A stretch of 64,000 nt of DNA. Origin: Protofrankia sp963555925. GTDB lineage: Bacteria > Actinomycetota > Actinomycetes > Frankiales > Frankiaceae. The position numbers and the translations under genes are program-made. The stretch is from assembly GCA_963555925.1 (NCBI GenBank), contig CAUVXJ010000106.1, positions 59,170-123,169 of the forward strand, written 5' to 3'. Numbering within the stretch: the stretch's first letter is position 1; each line of letters starts with the position of its first letter. The notes below the pieces were generated by a model. That model searched no databases. It was not told the origin of the DNA and was given only the letters and a program-made list of their open reading frames with translations. This document shows, piece after piece, positions 32,453-40,999 of the stretch.

Positions 32453-35056
32453 TCACGGGGTAGGCCCGGCCTGGAACGGAAGAAGGTTACCGTTGCCATT
32501 ACCGTTAGTAGGCGATGGTCTGGGTTTCGGTGTCGCCGTCGGTACCACTTGTCCGGGTGGGGTGGTCGTGCCGGCGGTGGGTGAGCTTTCCGGAGTCGGT
32601 CGCGACTGCGTGGGCATCGGCAGCACTACTGACGGCACCGGCGCGGGCAGCGCCGGGACGCTCGGCTCGGGGGTCGGCGACGGTGACGCGTTCGTAACCG
32701 TCCCGACGTACTTCGGCGCGGCAAAGGGCTGCGGCGCCACCCCGGTCAGGGCGCCGTCCATGAATGCCTTCCAGACCTTGGCGGGATAACCGCCGCCGTA
32801 GACACCGCTCATGGCCCCGGGGATACCGGTCAGCGCGGTGTTCTTGTTCACGCCACCGTCCCCCCGGAACATGTTCACGCAGGCCGCCATCTGTGGGACA
32901 TAACCGCAGAACCAGGCGGTCCGGAAATTGTCGGTGGTACCGGTCTTGCCAGCCGCCGGACGGCCGTCGGCCAACTGCGCGGCCTTGCCGGTACCGTCCT
33001 TGATGACCGACTGCAGGGCATAGGTCACGTCCGCGGTCACGCTCGCCGACAGGGCGTTCGTCGATCTCGTCGGACCCTCGTAGATGACCTTTCCTTTGCC
33101 ATCGACGACCCGGTCGACGAGGTGCGGGGTGGTCGCCTTGCCCCCGTTCGCGAAGGCGCTGTAGACCGCGACCATGTTCTTGGCGCTGATGCCGTCCCGG
33201 CCCAGGGTCACCCCCGCGTCGTCGGTGAGCGCGACGTCCTTGGAGACGCCGAGGGCGCGCGCTGTGGAGAGCACGTTGTCGATCCCGGCGGTGATACCCA
33301 GCGGCACGAACACGGTGTTGATGGACTCCGCGGTCGCCTTGATCAAGTTTGGATAGCCGAAGTTGCCGTGTTCCTCGTCGTTGTGAACGACGTACGTTCC
33401 AGTGCCGTCGGCGGCCTTTCCGGGAATCTTCAGCACGTCCGGGGCTTCATAGGTCGAGTTCAGACTCGCGCCGTGCGTCAGGGCGGTCGCCAATGTGATC
33501 GGCTTGAAGGTCGACCCGGGCGGCACCTCGGCCTCGGAGACGTTGTCCTGCCAGAAGGTCTGGCCGTTCGCACCCTTGCCGTAGATCGAACCGCCGTACC
33601 AGGCGAGTACCCGCCCGGTGCCCGGTTCGACCGCGACCAGCCCCGTTCGCAGGTCGGGCACGGCCGCATAGGGCTTCTGGAGCACGTTGGTGACGGCCAG
33701 GTAGGCAGCCGTCTGGCGGCCCTGGTCAATGCTGGTCTGGATGCGCAGACCCTGGAGGTTGATCTGCTGCTCGGTGATACCGGCGGCGATCAGCTCACCC
33801 TTGACCTGATCACGAATGTAGGCGGCCTGTGGCGATGACACCGCCAGGCCGTTGGACTTGTCCCATTCCTTGGTCACCGGTGGCTTCGCGTCGGGACCGG
33901 CGCGGGACGCGCCCAACCATCCCTTAGCGACCATCGTGTCGACCACTTCGTGCCAGCGGCGCTCGGCGGCGACCGGGGTCGCCCGCGGGTCGAGCGCGTT
34001 CGGGGAGCGGATAAGCCCGGCGATGACCGCGCCCTCCTCGGCCGTGAGCTCCTTGGCGGGTTTGCCGAAGTAGGTCTTGGCCGCGGCCTCGATGCCGTAG
34101 CATCCACGGCCGAAGTAGATCGTGTTCAGGTAGAATTCCAGCACATCATCCTTGGAGTACTGCTGATCAATCTTGATCGCCATGGCGATCTCTTTGAACT
34201 TCCGGGAGAAGGTCCGCTCCTGGCTCAGATAGGCGTTCTTGGCGTACTGCTGAGTGATGGTGGAACCGCCCTGGGCGATCTCGCCACCACGGAGGTTCAC
34301 CCAGACCGCTCGGACGATTCCCTTCGGGGAAATGCCGGGCTCGCTGTAGAAGTTCTTGTTCTCGGCGGCCAGCACCGCGTGCTGGGCGTCCACCGACACC
34401 TGGGACAGGGGGACGTTCGTCCGGTTGACCGTTCCGATCTTAGCGATCTCAGTCCGGCCGTCGGCGTAGGTGACCACCGACGTCTGTTCGGCGGCGTTCA
34501 CCGTCGGCGGCAGCGGCACCTTTGTGAAGGCCAGGACGACCGCCACCAGGGCTGCGACCATCAGCACACTGAACAACAGCCCGAGCATGACCAGCCGGCG
34601 CAACCACCGTGGACGGTTTCGCCAGAACATCGGACCGTGCTTCCCCTGACCCTTCCGGACCGTCGACGCGGCCGCGCGGCGGCCCGCACGCCGGGCCGGG
34701 GGGTCGCCGACCTGATCGGGGGCGTCACCCGCAGCCTCGGCGGGCACGTCATCGGGACGAGGGCGGCGCACGTAGGTGGTGGAGTCGCCGGTGCGCTCGC
34801 GGACGCCGATGCGGTCCATCGCGGCGCGGTCCGTCGTGTCGTACAGGTTGTCGACCGTCCCATCCACCGCTCCGACCCGTCCGTCGGGACCACGAGCGGG
34901 TGCGCCCGAACCACCGGTACGGGGATGGTCCCGGCGGACCGGCGCACGCCGCACGTGCGTACGTGCGTTGTCATCGTCGCGCGGGTGCACGTCCCGATCG
35001 TAGGGTGGCCTCACTGACAGTCCCGTCCGTTGCGGCAGGGGGTACGGACCCCGCAT
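32453..35056 (-). CDS. ponA: bifunctional penicillin-binding protein (class A PBP)
   Basis: This enzyme polymerises and crosslinks peptidoglycan at the membrane. After a long Arg-rich cytoplasmic N terminus comes a transmembrane helix (about residue 165-190). The glycosyltransferase 51 domain has AAENKNFYSEPGISPKG and GGSTITQQYAKN. The transpeptidase domain has STFKP (SxxK), SIN (SxN) and KTGTTDN (KTG). The C terminus is a Pro/Thr-rich tail of about 80 residues. The start is uncertain: ATG 35056 or GTG 35092, neither with a good ribosome site. Gene order matches ponA1 of mycobacteria next to a GT87 gene and a DUF5318 gene. Confidence 0.95.
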   Translation of the reverse strand: MRGPYPLPQRTGLSVRPPYDRDVHPRDDDNARTHVRRAPVRRDHPRTGGSGAPARGPDGRVGAVDGTVDNLYDTTDRAAMDRIGVRERTGDSTTYVRRPRPDDVPAEAAGDAPDQVGDPPARRAGRRAAASTVRKGQGKHGPMFWRNRPRWLRRLVMLGLLFSVLMVAALVAVVLAFTKVPLPPTVNAAEQTSVVTYADGRTEIAKIGTVNRTNVPLSQVSVDAQHAVLAAENKNFYSEPGISPKGIVRAVWVNLRGGEIAQGGSTITQQYAKNAYLSQERTFSRKFKEIAMAIKIDQQYSKDDVLEFYLNTIYFGRGCYGIEAAAKTYFGKPAKELTAEEGAVIAGLIRSPNALDPRATPVAAERRWHEVVDTMVAKGWLGASRAGPDAKPPVTKEWDKSNGLAVSSPQAAYIRDQVKGELIAAGITEQQINLQGLRIQTSIDQGRQTAAYLAVTNVLQKPYAAVPDLRTGLVAVEPGTGRVLAWYGGSIYGKGANGQTFWQDNVSEAEVPPGSTFKPITLATALTHGASLNSTYEAPDVLKIPGKAADGTGTYVVHNDEEHGNFGYPNLIKATAESINTVFVPLGITAGIDNVLSTARALGVSKDVALTDDAGVTLGRDGISAKNMVAVYSAFANGGKATTPHLVDRVVDGKGKVIYEGPTRSTNALSASVTADVTYALQSVIKDGTGKAAQLADGRPAAGKTGTTDNFRTAWFCGYVPQMAACVNMFRGDGGVNKNTALTGIPGAMSGVYGGGYPAKVWKAFMDGALTGVAPQPFAAPKYVGTVTNASPSPTPEPSVPALPAPVPSVVLPMPTQSRPTPESSPTAGTTTPPGQVVPTATPKPRPSPTNGNGNGNLLPFQAGPTP

Positions 35057-35131
35057 GGTCGGTGGCTGCCGGGAGACGCTACGCCGCCCCACCTTGGCGC
35101 ATCCACACCGCCTCCGGCAAAACCGGGGCTA

Positions 35132-35176
35132 CCGGCCGAAGGGCGTGCGATCGTGGCCTTTCCGCACGCCGACCAC
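35132..35176. repeat. REP-like hairpin between ponA and DUF5318 gene
   Basis: GGCGTGCG and CGCACGCC enclose ATCGTGGCCTTTC, with GGCCGAAG before the stem. The pattern matches the dispersed family. It lies 40-80 bp upstream of the ponA start and at the 3' end of the co-directional DUF5318 gene, so termination before ponA is possible. Confidence 0.65.
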
Positions 35177-35578
35177 TTAGTCTGCCGTGCGCCGACGGCT
35201 CCCCCGCCTGGCCCGTGGTTGGCCCGTTCCGATCACAAAAGACGTGGTCAGATGGTTCCAGCCACACGAGGTGCAGACCTCCACCACGTAGACGTTCAGT
35301 TCGCTGAAGCGCTGTTCCAGCGCCGACAGCTCCCTGGTGGCCCGGACCCGCCCGGAGTTCACGCCAAGCTCATCACCGTAGGTGTACGTGACGTTGATCA
35401 AGGGTTCGTTGCGGCAGATCGGACAGCGCCGGGTGGTCGCCTCGCCATGGTATCTAGCCGCCCGGATCAGGTATGGGTGAGCGTCACAGACGTCCGTCGT
35501 CGACATCCTGCCCGCATGCAGGTCAGCGAGTGTCGCTCGCCGGGCGAGCGCATAGTCGATAACCGACCGTGGACGCAT
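35177..35578 (-). CDS. DUF5318 zinc-ribbon-like protein (Rv0049 counterpart)
   Basis: The 133-residue protein begins MRPRSVIDYALARRATLADLHAGR, close to the start of mycobacterial Rv0049 as I remember it. It has two Cys pairs, CPIC and CTSCGW, about 50 residues apart, a likely zinc-binding fold. The longer in-frame extension is arginine-rich and dropped. The family is actinobacterial and lies next to the class A PBP gene in several genera; its role is unknown. It shares the minus-strand direction with ponA. Confidence 0.75.
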   Translation of the reverse strand: MRPRSVIDYALARRATLADLHAGRMSTTDVCDAHPYLIRAARYHGEATTRRCPICRNEPLINVTYTYGDELGVNSGRVRATRELSALEQRFSELNVYVVEVCTSCGWNHLTTSFVIGTGQPRARRGSRRRTAD

Positions 35579-35785
35579 GGCAAAGACGGTACGCCGGATG
35601 CGGCAACCCGGCAGACGGTCCGGACAGATGCGCCCCGAGCGCCGGAGAACCCTCCGAACACGGTGTGCCACGGCCCATCGAGACACGATCCGACCATCTC
35701 GCCGTTCCGCACCAGACATCCGTTGTTGCCTTGGATTCTCCGAAGTGGCATCCTCGATGTATCGAAGCGATATGTCTGACCGCTA

Positions 35786-35818
35786 GATCACCATAACGAG
35801 ATCACCATAACGAGATCA
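35786..35818. repeat. two 14-bp direct repeats in PadR promoter region
   Basis: GATCACCATAACGA is repeated twice without a break and followed by a third GATCA. It lies about 80-115 bp upstream of the PadR start. Direct repeats with 14-bp period could be activator or regulator sites. The surrounding 35780-35840 is AT-richer than the average. Confidence 0.5.
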
Positions 35819-35899
35819 AAATCGCCAGATCATGACCATCGGTTCAGGCACTCGCTGGATCAGACAACCGCCAGGTCGGTTACGGTGGAGGGAGCGGCA

Positions 35900-36529
35900 A
35901 TGCTGGAGTTAGCCGTCCTCGCGCTGCTCTCGGAGAGTCCGATGCACGGCTACGAGCTGCGGAAACGGCTGAACACCGTGCTGGGTACCTTCCACCGTTT
36001 CAGCTACGGGTCCCTCTATCCATGTCTGCGCAAGCTCGCGGCCGAGAGCTACGTCACCGCCGACGACTCCACTGCCGCGGGTCGCCTCGGCGGCCGCAGC
36101 CGCGTTGTCTACACTCTCACGGCCGAGGGCAAGGAACGCCTCGCCACCCTGCTCGGCGAGGGCGGACCGTCCTCCTGGGAGGACGAGATGTTCGGCGTCC
36201 GGTTCGCCTTCTTCGGCAAGACCGACGCGGCTGTCCGGCTGCGCATCCTCGAAGGTCGGCGGGGGCGGTTGGAGGAACGGCGCGAGAAGGTCCGGTCCGC
36301 CCTGACCAGGACCCGCGAGCGGTTCGACTCCTACACCCTCGAGCTGCAGCGCCACGGCCTCGAGTCCGTCGAGCGCGAGGTCCGCTGGCTGACCGAACTG
36401 ATCGAGACCGAACGGGCCGAGACCGGGCGGACGCAACCACCACCCACCGCCGTGTCCGCGGGGCTGCCACCAGACCTGCCCGCAGCTCCACAATCAATCG
36501 GGCCTCCAGGTGCGCAGGAGGAGCCATGA
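35900..36529 (+). CDS. PadR-family transcriptional regulator
   Basis: The N-terminal winged helix is typical of PadR: MLELAVLALLSESPMHGYELRKRLN, then YGSLYPCLRKLAAESYV and the wing with SRVVYTLTAEGKERL. The C-terminal part is a helical dimerisation domain (residues 95-190), with a Pro-rich tail. Start ATG 35900 has GGAGGG 7 bp upstream. It is transcribed toward ino1, 169 bp further on. The mycobacterial counterpart, Rv0047c, also lies next to ino1, so it may regulate ino1 and myo-inositol supply. Confidence 0.9.
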   Translation: MLELAVLALLSESPMHGYELRKRLNTVLGTFHRFSYGSLYPCLRKLAAESYVTADDSTAAGRLGGRSRVVYTLTAEGKERLATLLGEGGPSSWEDEMFGVRFAFFGKTDAAVRLRILEGRRGRLEERREKVRSALTRTRERFDSYTLELQRHGLESVEREVRWLTELIETERAETGRTQPPPTAVSAGLPPDLPAAPQSIGPPGAQEEP

Positions 36530-36698
36530 TCGCGCACCGGCCGGCCACTGTGCCGACGCCACCAGGCCGGGAGGACAACGGCGACGAGGTCGCGCCCACC
36601 GGGTGATCCGGCGTCACCGCAGAGCCCGCAGCCTCGCCTCACTCACCAGCGTCCACAACCAACACCGCTTCACACACAGCCAAAGGGAGCAGACCGTC

Positions 36699-37775
36699 AT
36701 GGGTTCGGTACGTGTCGCTATTGTCGGTGTGGGCAACTGCGCCGCATCCCTCGTCCAGGGGATCGAGTACTACCGCGACGCTGAGCCGTCGGCGCAGGTA
36801 CCGGGCCTGATGCACACCCTGCTCGGCCAGTACCACGTTCGAGACCTGGAGTTTGTCGCGGCGTTCGACGTCGACGCGAAGAAGGTCGGACGCGATCTGT
36901 CCGAGGCGATCGTCGCCAGCGAGAACAACACCATCAAGATTGCCGATGTGCCGCCGCTGGGCGTCACCGTCGCCCGCGGCCACACTCTGGACGGCCTTGG
37001 TCGCTATTACCGCGAGACGATCGCCGAATCCGATGAGGAACCCGTGGATGTGGTGGCCACGCTGCGTGAAACCCGCGTCGATGTCCTTGTCTGCTACCTG
37101 CCCGTCGGCTCCGAGAACGCGGCGACGTTCTATGCCCAGGCCGCGATCGACGCGGGCGTCGCCTTCGTCAACTGCCTTCCGGTCTTCATCGCGGGCCGCG
37201 CCCAATGGGCGGAGAAGTTCCGCGCGGCCGGTGTGCCGATCATCGGTGACGACATCAAGTCGCAGGTGGGCGCGACGATCACCCATCGCGTCCTGGCAAA
37301 GCTGTTCGAAGACAGGGGCGTTGTCCTGGACCGCACGATGCAGCTCAACGTCGGCGGCAACATGGACTTCAAGAACATGCTCGAGCGGGACAGGCTGGAG
37401 TCCAAGAAGATTTCCAAGACGCAGGCGGTGACGTCCCAGCTCTCCCACGACATGGGCCGGGAGAACATCCACATCGGCCCGTCCGACTACGTCTCCTGGC
37501 TGGACGATCGCAAGTGGGCCTATGTCCGCCTCGAAGGACGCGCGTTCGGAGATGTACCGCTGAACCTGGAGTACAAGCTCGAGGTCTGGGACTCGCCGAA
37601 CAGTGCCGGTGTGGTCATCGACGCGGTCCGCTGCGCCAAGATCGCTCTTGACCGAGGTCTCGGGGGGCCGCTGCTCGCCGCATCCTCATACTTCATGAAG
37701 TCGCCGCCGGAGCAGTACCGCGACAACATCGCACGTGACAAGCTGGAGGCGTTCATCCGCGGCGAGGGCGAGTAA
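36699..37775 (+). CDS. ino1: myo-inositol-1-phosphate synthase
   Basis: Ino1 converts glucose 6-phosphate to inositol 3-phosphate (NAD-dependent), the base for phosphatidylinositol, mannosides and mycothiol in actinobacteria. Start ATG 36699 has AAAGGGAG upstream. The 358-residue protein has VAIVGVGNCAASLVQGIEYY (NAD fold), and the domain pieces VNCLPVF and GDDIKSQVGATITHR, and LQLNVGGNMDF near-match QLNVGGNMDFKNM, hallmarks of the short actinobacterial form. The stop is followed by a GC-rich hairpin and two longer terminator-like stems. Confidence 0.97.
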   Translation: MGSVRVAIVGVGNCAASLVQGIEYYRDAEPSAQVPGLMHTLLGQYHVRDLEFVAAFDVDAKKVGRDLSEAIVASENNTIKIADVPPLGVTVARGHTLDGLGRYYRETIAESDEEPVDVVATLRETRVDVLVCYLPVGSENAATFYAQAAIDAGVAFVNCLPVFIAGRAQWAEKFRAAGVPIIGDDIKSQVGATITHRVLAKLFEDRGVVLDRTMQLNVGGNMDFKNMLERDRLESKKISKTQAVTSQLSHDMGRENIHIGPSDYVSWLDDRKWAYVRLEGRAFGDVPLNLEYKLEVWDSPNSAGVVIDAVRCAKIALDRGLGGPLLAASSYFMKSPPEQYRDNIARDKLEAFIRGEGE

Positions 37776-37823
37776 GAGCGCCCGCGCGAGGCGTCCCGGG
37801 CGCGCAAAGCGCCCCAGGATGTA

Positions 37824-37868
37824 CGAGAGTGGTCCGGCCACCCGGAGGGGGCGGCCGGACCACTCTCG
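37824..37868. terminator. long perfect stem after ino1
   Basis: A 16-bp perfect inverted repeat, CGAGAGTGGTCCGGCC and its complement, with a 13-nt loop. It lies 48 bp after ino1 and 49 bp before the convergent MFS stop, so it can serve both genes. Confidence 0.8.
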
Positions 37869-37876
37869 TCGTCGCT

Positions 37877-37907
37877 CACCTGACCGCGGTCCGACCGCGG
37901 TCAGGTG
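37877..37907. terminator. second perfect stem before the MFS gene stop
   Basis: CACCTGACCGCGGT and its complement form a 14-bp perfect stem with loop CCG, directly before the MFS stop (minus). With the previous stem it forms a double bidirectional terminator. Confidence 0.75.
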
Positions 37908-37916
37908 CCTCAGGCG

Positions 37917-39293
37917 TCAGGTCGCCGTCCTGGTGGGAACCGTTGTCATCGGGCTCGGCTGCGCTGCGGCGCTCGACAGCCGGCGGACCTTCACTCCCCC
38001 GAAGCCGTCCAGATCGGACGGGTCAGACGGGTCAGACGTCCGTCGGCTCAGGTACAGCAGCGCGCACACGATGTATCCGACTCCGGCGACCAGCACCATG
38101 GCCGCCGACCTGCCGGTGGCCGGCAGGGTGATCGCCGCGAGCGCGGCAGCGGCCACGTAGGCGACGTTGAACAGCAGATCGTAGAGGGCGAAGGCGCGCC
38201 CCCGGTAGGCATCGTCGATCTGTTCCTGCACGATCGTGTCGACACAAATCTTGCTGGCCTGGGCGGCGAACCCGATCGGTACCGACGCGACGATCAACAG
38301 CACCGAGCTGAACGGCAGGCACAGGGAGATCTCGATGATCCCCGCGCCGAGCAGCACGAAGATGATCCACATCTGCTTACTGATCCGGCGGGTCACCCGC
38401 GGCGTCACGAAGGCGGCCGTGACCGTTCCCAACCCGCCGGCGCCCACCAGCAGGGCAAGGCCCGCCAGACCTCCGGCGGCGCCCGTGAAGTAGTTACGGT
38501 AGAGCAGGATCGCCATGACCGACGTCAGACCATACGACGCCCGGGAACCGGTCAGCGCGGCCAAGGCGTACCGGGCCTGCGCCCGCCGCCACAGGTGACC
38601 CGCGCCGTCCGCCAGTTCCAGGACCACCTGCCCGACCTCGCCGAGAACGCCCTGCCCGGGCGTCGCGTGCATGGGGCCGAACTCACCCCGACCCGCGCGG
38701 GCGGCGGTCCCCGCGGCAAACAGGTAGACGACCCCGGCGAGCGCGGCCACAAAGGCGACACCCGCGTCGTCCCCACCGATCAACCCCCGCAGACCGCTGC
38801 CGATACCGGCGCCGATGAGGGTCGCGAGTGTCCCGGCAGTGGTCGACACGGCGTTCGCCGTGACGAGCCGCCCCGCGGGAACGACCATCGGCAGGCCCGC
38901 GGACAGCGCGGCGAGCACAAACCGGTTGACGCTCACCACGGCCAGCGCGGCAGCATAGAAGTCGGCACCGGTATGGCCGGCGGCGATCAGCACGACGAGG
39001 ATGCCGAGCAGCACCGCTCGGGCCAGCGCGCAGACCACCAGCACCCGCTGCCGCGACACCCGGTCGAGCAGGATCCCGGCGAACGGTCCGATCACACTGA
39101 AGGGCAGCACCACGATCGCCAGCGATGTCGCCAGCGCCGCGGCGGATGTCGCCCGTTCCGGCGAGAACAGCACATAGCTGACCAGGCTCGCCTGGAAGAC
39201 CCCATCCGCCGTCTGGGAGGTCAGTCGGGAGCTGAAAAGCCGCCGGAATCCGGTCAGCTCGAACAGTTGTCGCAGATCTCCGGCCCGCGCCAC
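37917..39293 (-). CDS. MFS transporter
   Basis: The 458-residue protein has 12 hydrophobic segments and the MFS cytoplasmic loop GPFAGILLDRVSRQRVLVVCALAR after helix 2. The second half shows a looser copy of the loop (FVTPRVTRRISKQMWI). Substrate cannot be read; the counterpart in Streptomyces lies in the same place beside ino1. GTG 39293 is the start; ATG 5 bp upstream is in another frame. The proline/aspartate-rich C-terminal tail faces the cytoplasm. It is the last conserved gene before the accessory island. Confidence 0.85.
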   Translation of the reverse strand: MARAGDLRQLFELTGFRRLFSSRLTSQTADGVFQASLVSYVLFSPERATSAAALATSLAIVVLPFSVIGPFAGILLDRVSRQRVLVVCALARAVLLGILVVLIAAGHTGADFYAAALAVVSVNRFVLAALSAGLPMVVPAGRLVTANAVSTTAGTLATLIGAGIGSGLRGLIGGDDAGVAFVAALAGVVYLFAAGTAARAGRGEFGPMHATPGQGVLGEVGQVVLELADGAGHLWRRAQARYALAALTGSRASYGLTSVMAILLYRNYFTGAAGGLAGLALLVGAGGLGTVTAAFVTPRVTRRISKQMWIIFVLLGAGIIEISLCLPFSSVLLIVASVPIGFAAQASKICVDTIVQEQIDDAYRGRAFALYDLLFNVAYVAAAALAAITLPATGRSAAMVLVAGVGYIVCALLYLSRRTSDPSDPSDLDGFGGVKVRRLSSAAAQPSPMTTVPTRTAT

Positions 39294-39401
39294 ACCATGA
39301 GCCTACGGACCCACCCGGTCATGCGTCCGAGCCGTGCCCCCGCCTACTCCATCTGAGCCTCATATGTGACACAACGTCACCGTGGACGTCGGTTCGGCAG
39401 G

Positions 39402-39977
39402 TCAGTTCGGCAGGAGGGTGAAGGCTTCAACGTGCTTCGGCCGGACGACGCCGAAGTGACGGCGGTCCAGCGTGGCGATCTCCGTGACGCCCAACCGCTC
39501 AGCGAGCGCGATGACCGACGCGTCCGCCCCACCGAGCGGGAAGTCCGCATACCGATCAACGAGATCCGCCATACGATCAAGATCCGTGGTGTTGAGCTCG
39601 GTGAAAGTAAGAGCGCCCGGCAGTAGGGGCGTGGATCAAGGAACGGGGCCGGGGTGCGTAGATCGCGAGGCGGCGGAGGGAGGCACCGGAGGTGTTGGGT
39701 GCCGACCGACGACAACGACGCGAGGTGCGTGCCCCAGCCCCGCGACGCCGCGTCCCCTATTGCCGGGCGCTCTAAGAGCGCCCGCGCTGAACAATCGAAG
39801 GAATCGTGCCTCGGCCTTGCTGCCGCCGACCCGACCGATCATGTAGCACACTTCGGACACGACAGGGGACGGCACCAGCAGCGGAAATTCGGTCATCCGC
39901 AATAGAGCAGAACATGCGTGATGATTGGAATCAGAACGATCAGCTGCCGCAACAAGCGGGCCAGTGTCGACTATCAC
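39402..39977 (-). pseudogene. vapC: VapC-type PIN toxin split by a MITE-like element
   Basis: The N-terminal half (VDTGPLVAAADRSD, then VVSEVCYMIG) and the C-terminal half (LGGADASVIALAERLG, then IATLDRRHFGVV) carry the four acidic residues of a PIN RNase. They lie in different frames, separated by 39611-39772. Removing that element and one TAA target copy gives GCT CTT ACT TTC ACC GAG, joining the halves in one frame with exactly 137 codons (136 residues), the normal VapC length. The start is a GTG that overlaps the antitoxin stop (GTGA). As it stands, translation runs into the element and ends near 39636, losing the last two catalytic acids. Confidence 0.88.
39611..39772. mobile_element. 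162-bp MITE-like element with 3-bp target duplication
   Basis: The ends are inverted copies: GAGCGCCCGGCAGTAGGGG on the left and the complement of GAGCGCCCGGCAATAGGGG on the right (one mismatch in 19). Further inside, CGGGGCCGGGG on the left answers CGGGGCTGGGG on the right. TAA flanks both sides, a 3-bp duplication. There is no coding capacity, so it would need a transposase supplied elsewhere. Solo ends occur at 25.0 and 61.3 kb. Confidence 0.82.
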
Positions 39978-40231
39978 TGTCGTCCAAATTCTGCCTGCAG
40001 TATCCCGCTGGACCTCTCGGCCAGATCCGACTCGCCACTGTCGATCATTCCGATGAATGACGCCAGGCGGTCACGAGCAAGGTCGGGTTCCGGAGCCGAC
40101 GAGGCAGGGACGAGCTCGAGGTGGAGACGCGCGCGGCGGCCTCGCGGGACGCCGTGACGCTCCAGCTCGGAGACGAGGTGGTCGTCAACGACGACCTCGA
40201 GGTCATAGCAGACCGGTTCTGGAGTAGCCAT
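39974..40231 (-). CDS. antitoxin partner of the VapC-like toxin
   Basis: The 85-residue protein starts at ATG 40231. It has a short beta-strand-rich N terminus (VCYDLEVVVDDHLVSELERHG), then a charged middle and a helical, acidic C terminus (ARDRLASFIGMIDSGESDLAERSSG) of the kind that wraps a PIN toxin. The stop overlaps the toxin GTG by 4 bp. TATCCT lies 6 bp before the ATG, so transcripts may be leaderless. With its toxin broken, the antitoxin is now an orphan. Confidence 0.7.
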   Translation of the reverse strand: MATPEPVCYDLEVVVDDHLVSELERHGVPRGRRARLHLELVPASSAPEPDLARDRLASFIGMIDSGESDLAERSSGILQAEFGRQ

Positions 40232-40270
40232 GCGATCAGGATAACGCAGACGAACTGCTTGTAAGCAAAT

Positions 40271-40414
40271 TGTCCACAAGAAATGCGAGTTTTCCACAGG
40301 CTATGCCCGCCCAGCCGGCACCGCCCCTCGGCCTGAGTGCCGCGGGACGGTGCCGGGTGCTGAGTCCGGGGTTGGTGAGTCCGGGGTTGGTGACGCGGTC
40401 CGGCCACCTCCGGT
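40271..40414 (+). repeat. 144-bp direct repeat, copy 1
   Basis: Matches 47222-47365 in the same orientation with about five mismatches, mostly in the first 50 bp. It contains TTTTCCACAGG and TGTCCACA (DnaA-box-like), a CCGGCACCG/CGGTGCCGG hairpin, and a doubled GAGTCCGGGGTTGGT. The sequence identity stops abruptly at CCTCCGGT in both copies. Copy 1 forms the 3' end of the truncated NB-ARC frame. Confidence 0.85.
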
Positions 40415-40936
40415 GAGGAAGCAGCCTGCCTCTTCCACGGCCAGCGGCAGGTCCCCGACGGCGGCCGCGACCTGGTCTGCATGCGCGTCGGACAGGGTCG
40501 GGTAGCGGCGTTGCAGCAGCGCGATGGACTCGACGCGGTCGAACTCGCCGACATCAACCAAGTCTGCGACATGGCCGAGGGTTGGGTCGCGACTGGTGAG
40601 CAGCAGCCGGCCGCTGTCCGGGGGACGCAGGTCCGCGAGACTGGCCGGGTCGTTCACATTGTCGTAGATCAGCAGCCAGTCGGTCCGGTCACCTAACGCG
40701 CCCCACAGTAGCCGCAGCACGGTGGCCGGTGACCCGTCGATGGGCAGGGACAGGGCGGCGGCGAAGTCGATCAGCCCGGTGGTTGCCGCCGTCAGGTTGT
40801 CGGCGTTGACCCACCAGACCGCCTGGTAGTCGCCACTGTGGCGGTGGGCATTCTCCTCCATGTCGGAGCCAGACAAAAGAGTCCCGCTCTGGGACACGGC
40901 GAGCAATCTGTCCTCCATCATGAACGGAGGTGTCAA
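40301..40936 (-). pseudogene. fragment of an NB-ARC (STAND) NTPase
   Basis: The middle of this frame is a clear NB-ARC piece: AHRHSGDYQAVWWVNAD, LLIYDNVNDPASLADLRP (Walker B), RLLLTSRD (sensor) and VGDLPLAVEEAG (GxP motif). The P-loop that should precede it is missing, because similarity starts only at AHRHSGDY after about 30 unrelated residues. The end is also missing, since the frame enters the 144-bp repeat just after AGCFL. Full-length relatives have several hundred more residues with TPR repeats. It is therefore a remnant of a signalling or defence ATPase. Confidence 0.75.
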
Positions 40937-40999
40937 CGGATGTGACAGTAACCCCGGTTTTCCGATCCGTTACTACTCGACCCCGAGGTTGGCAAACCC

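Noticed and set aside
37773..37790. TAAGAGCGCCCG at the ino1 stop as another MITE end
   Set aside because: Only 12 bp match and the CAATAGGGG part is missing; the sequence is explained by a GC-rich stem after ino1.
39366..39626. Plus-strand small gene near the MITE
   Set aside because: It is the complement of the C-terminal half of vapC, which has clear PIN motifs.
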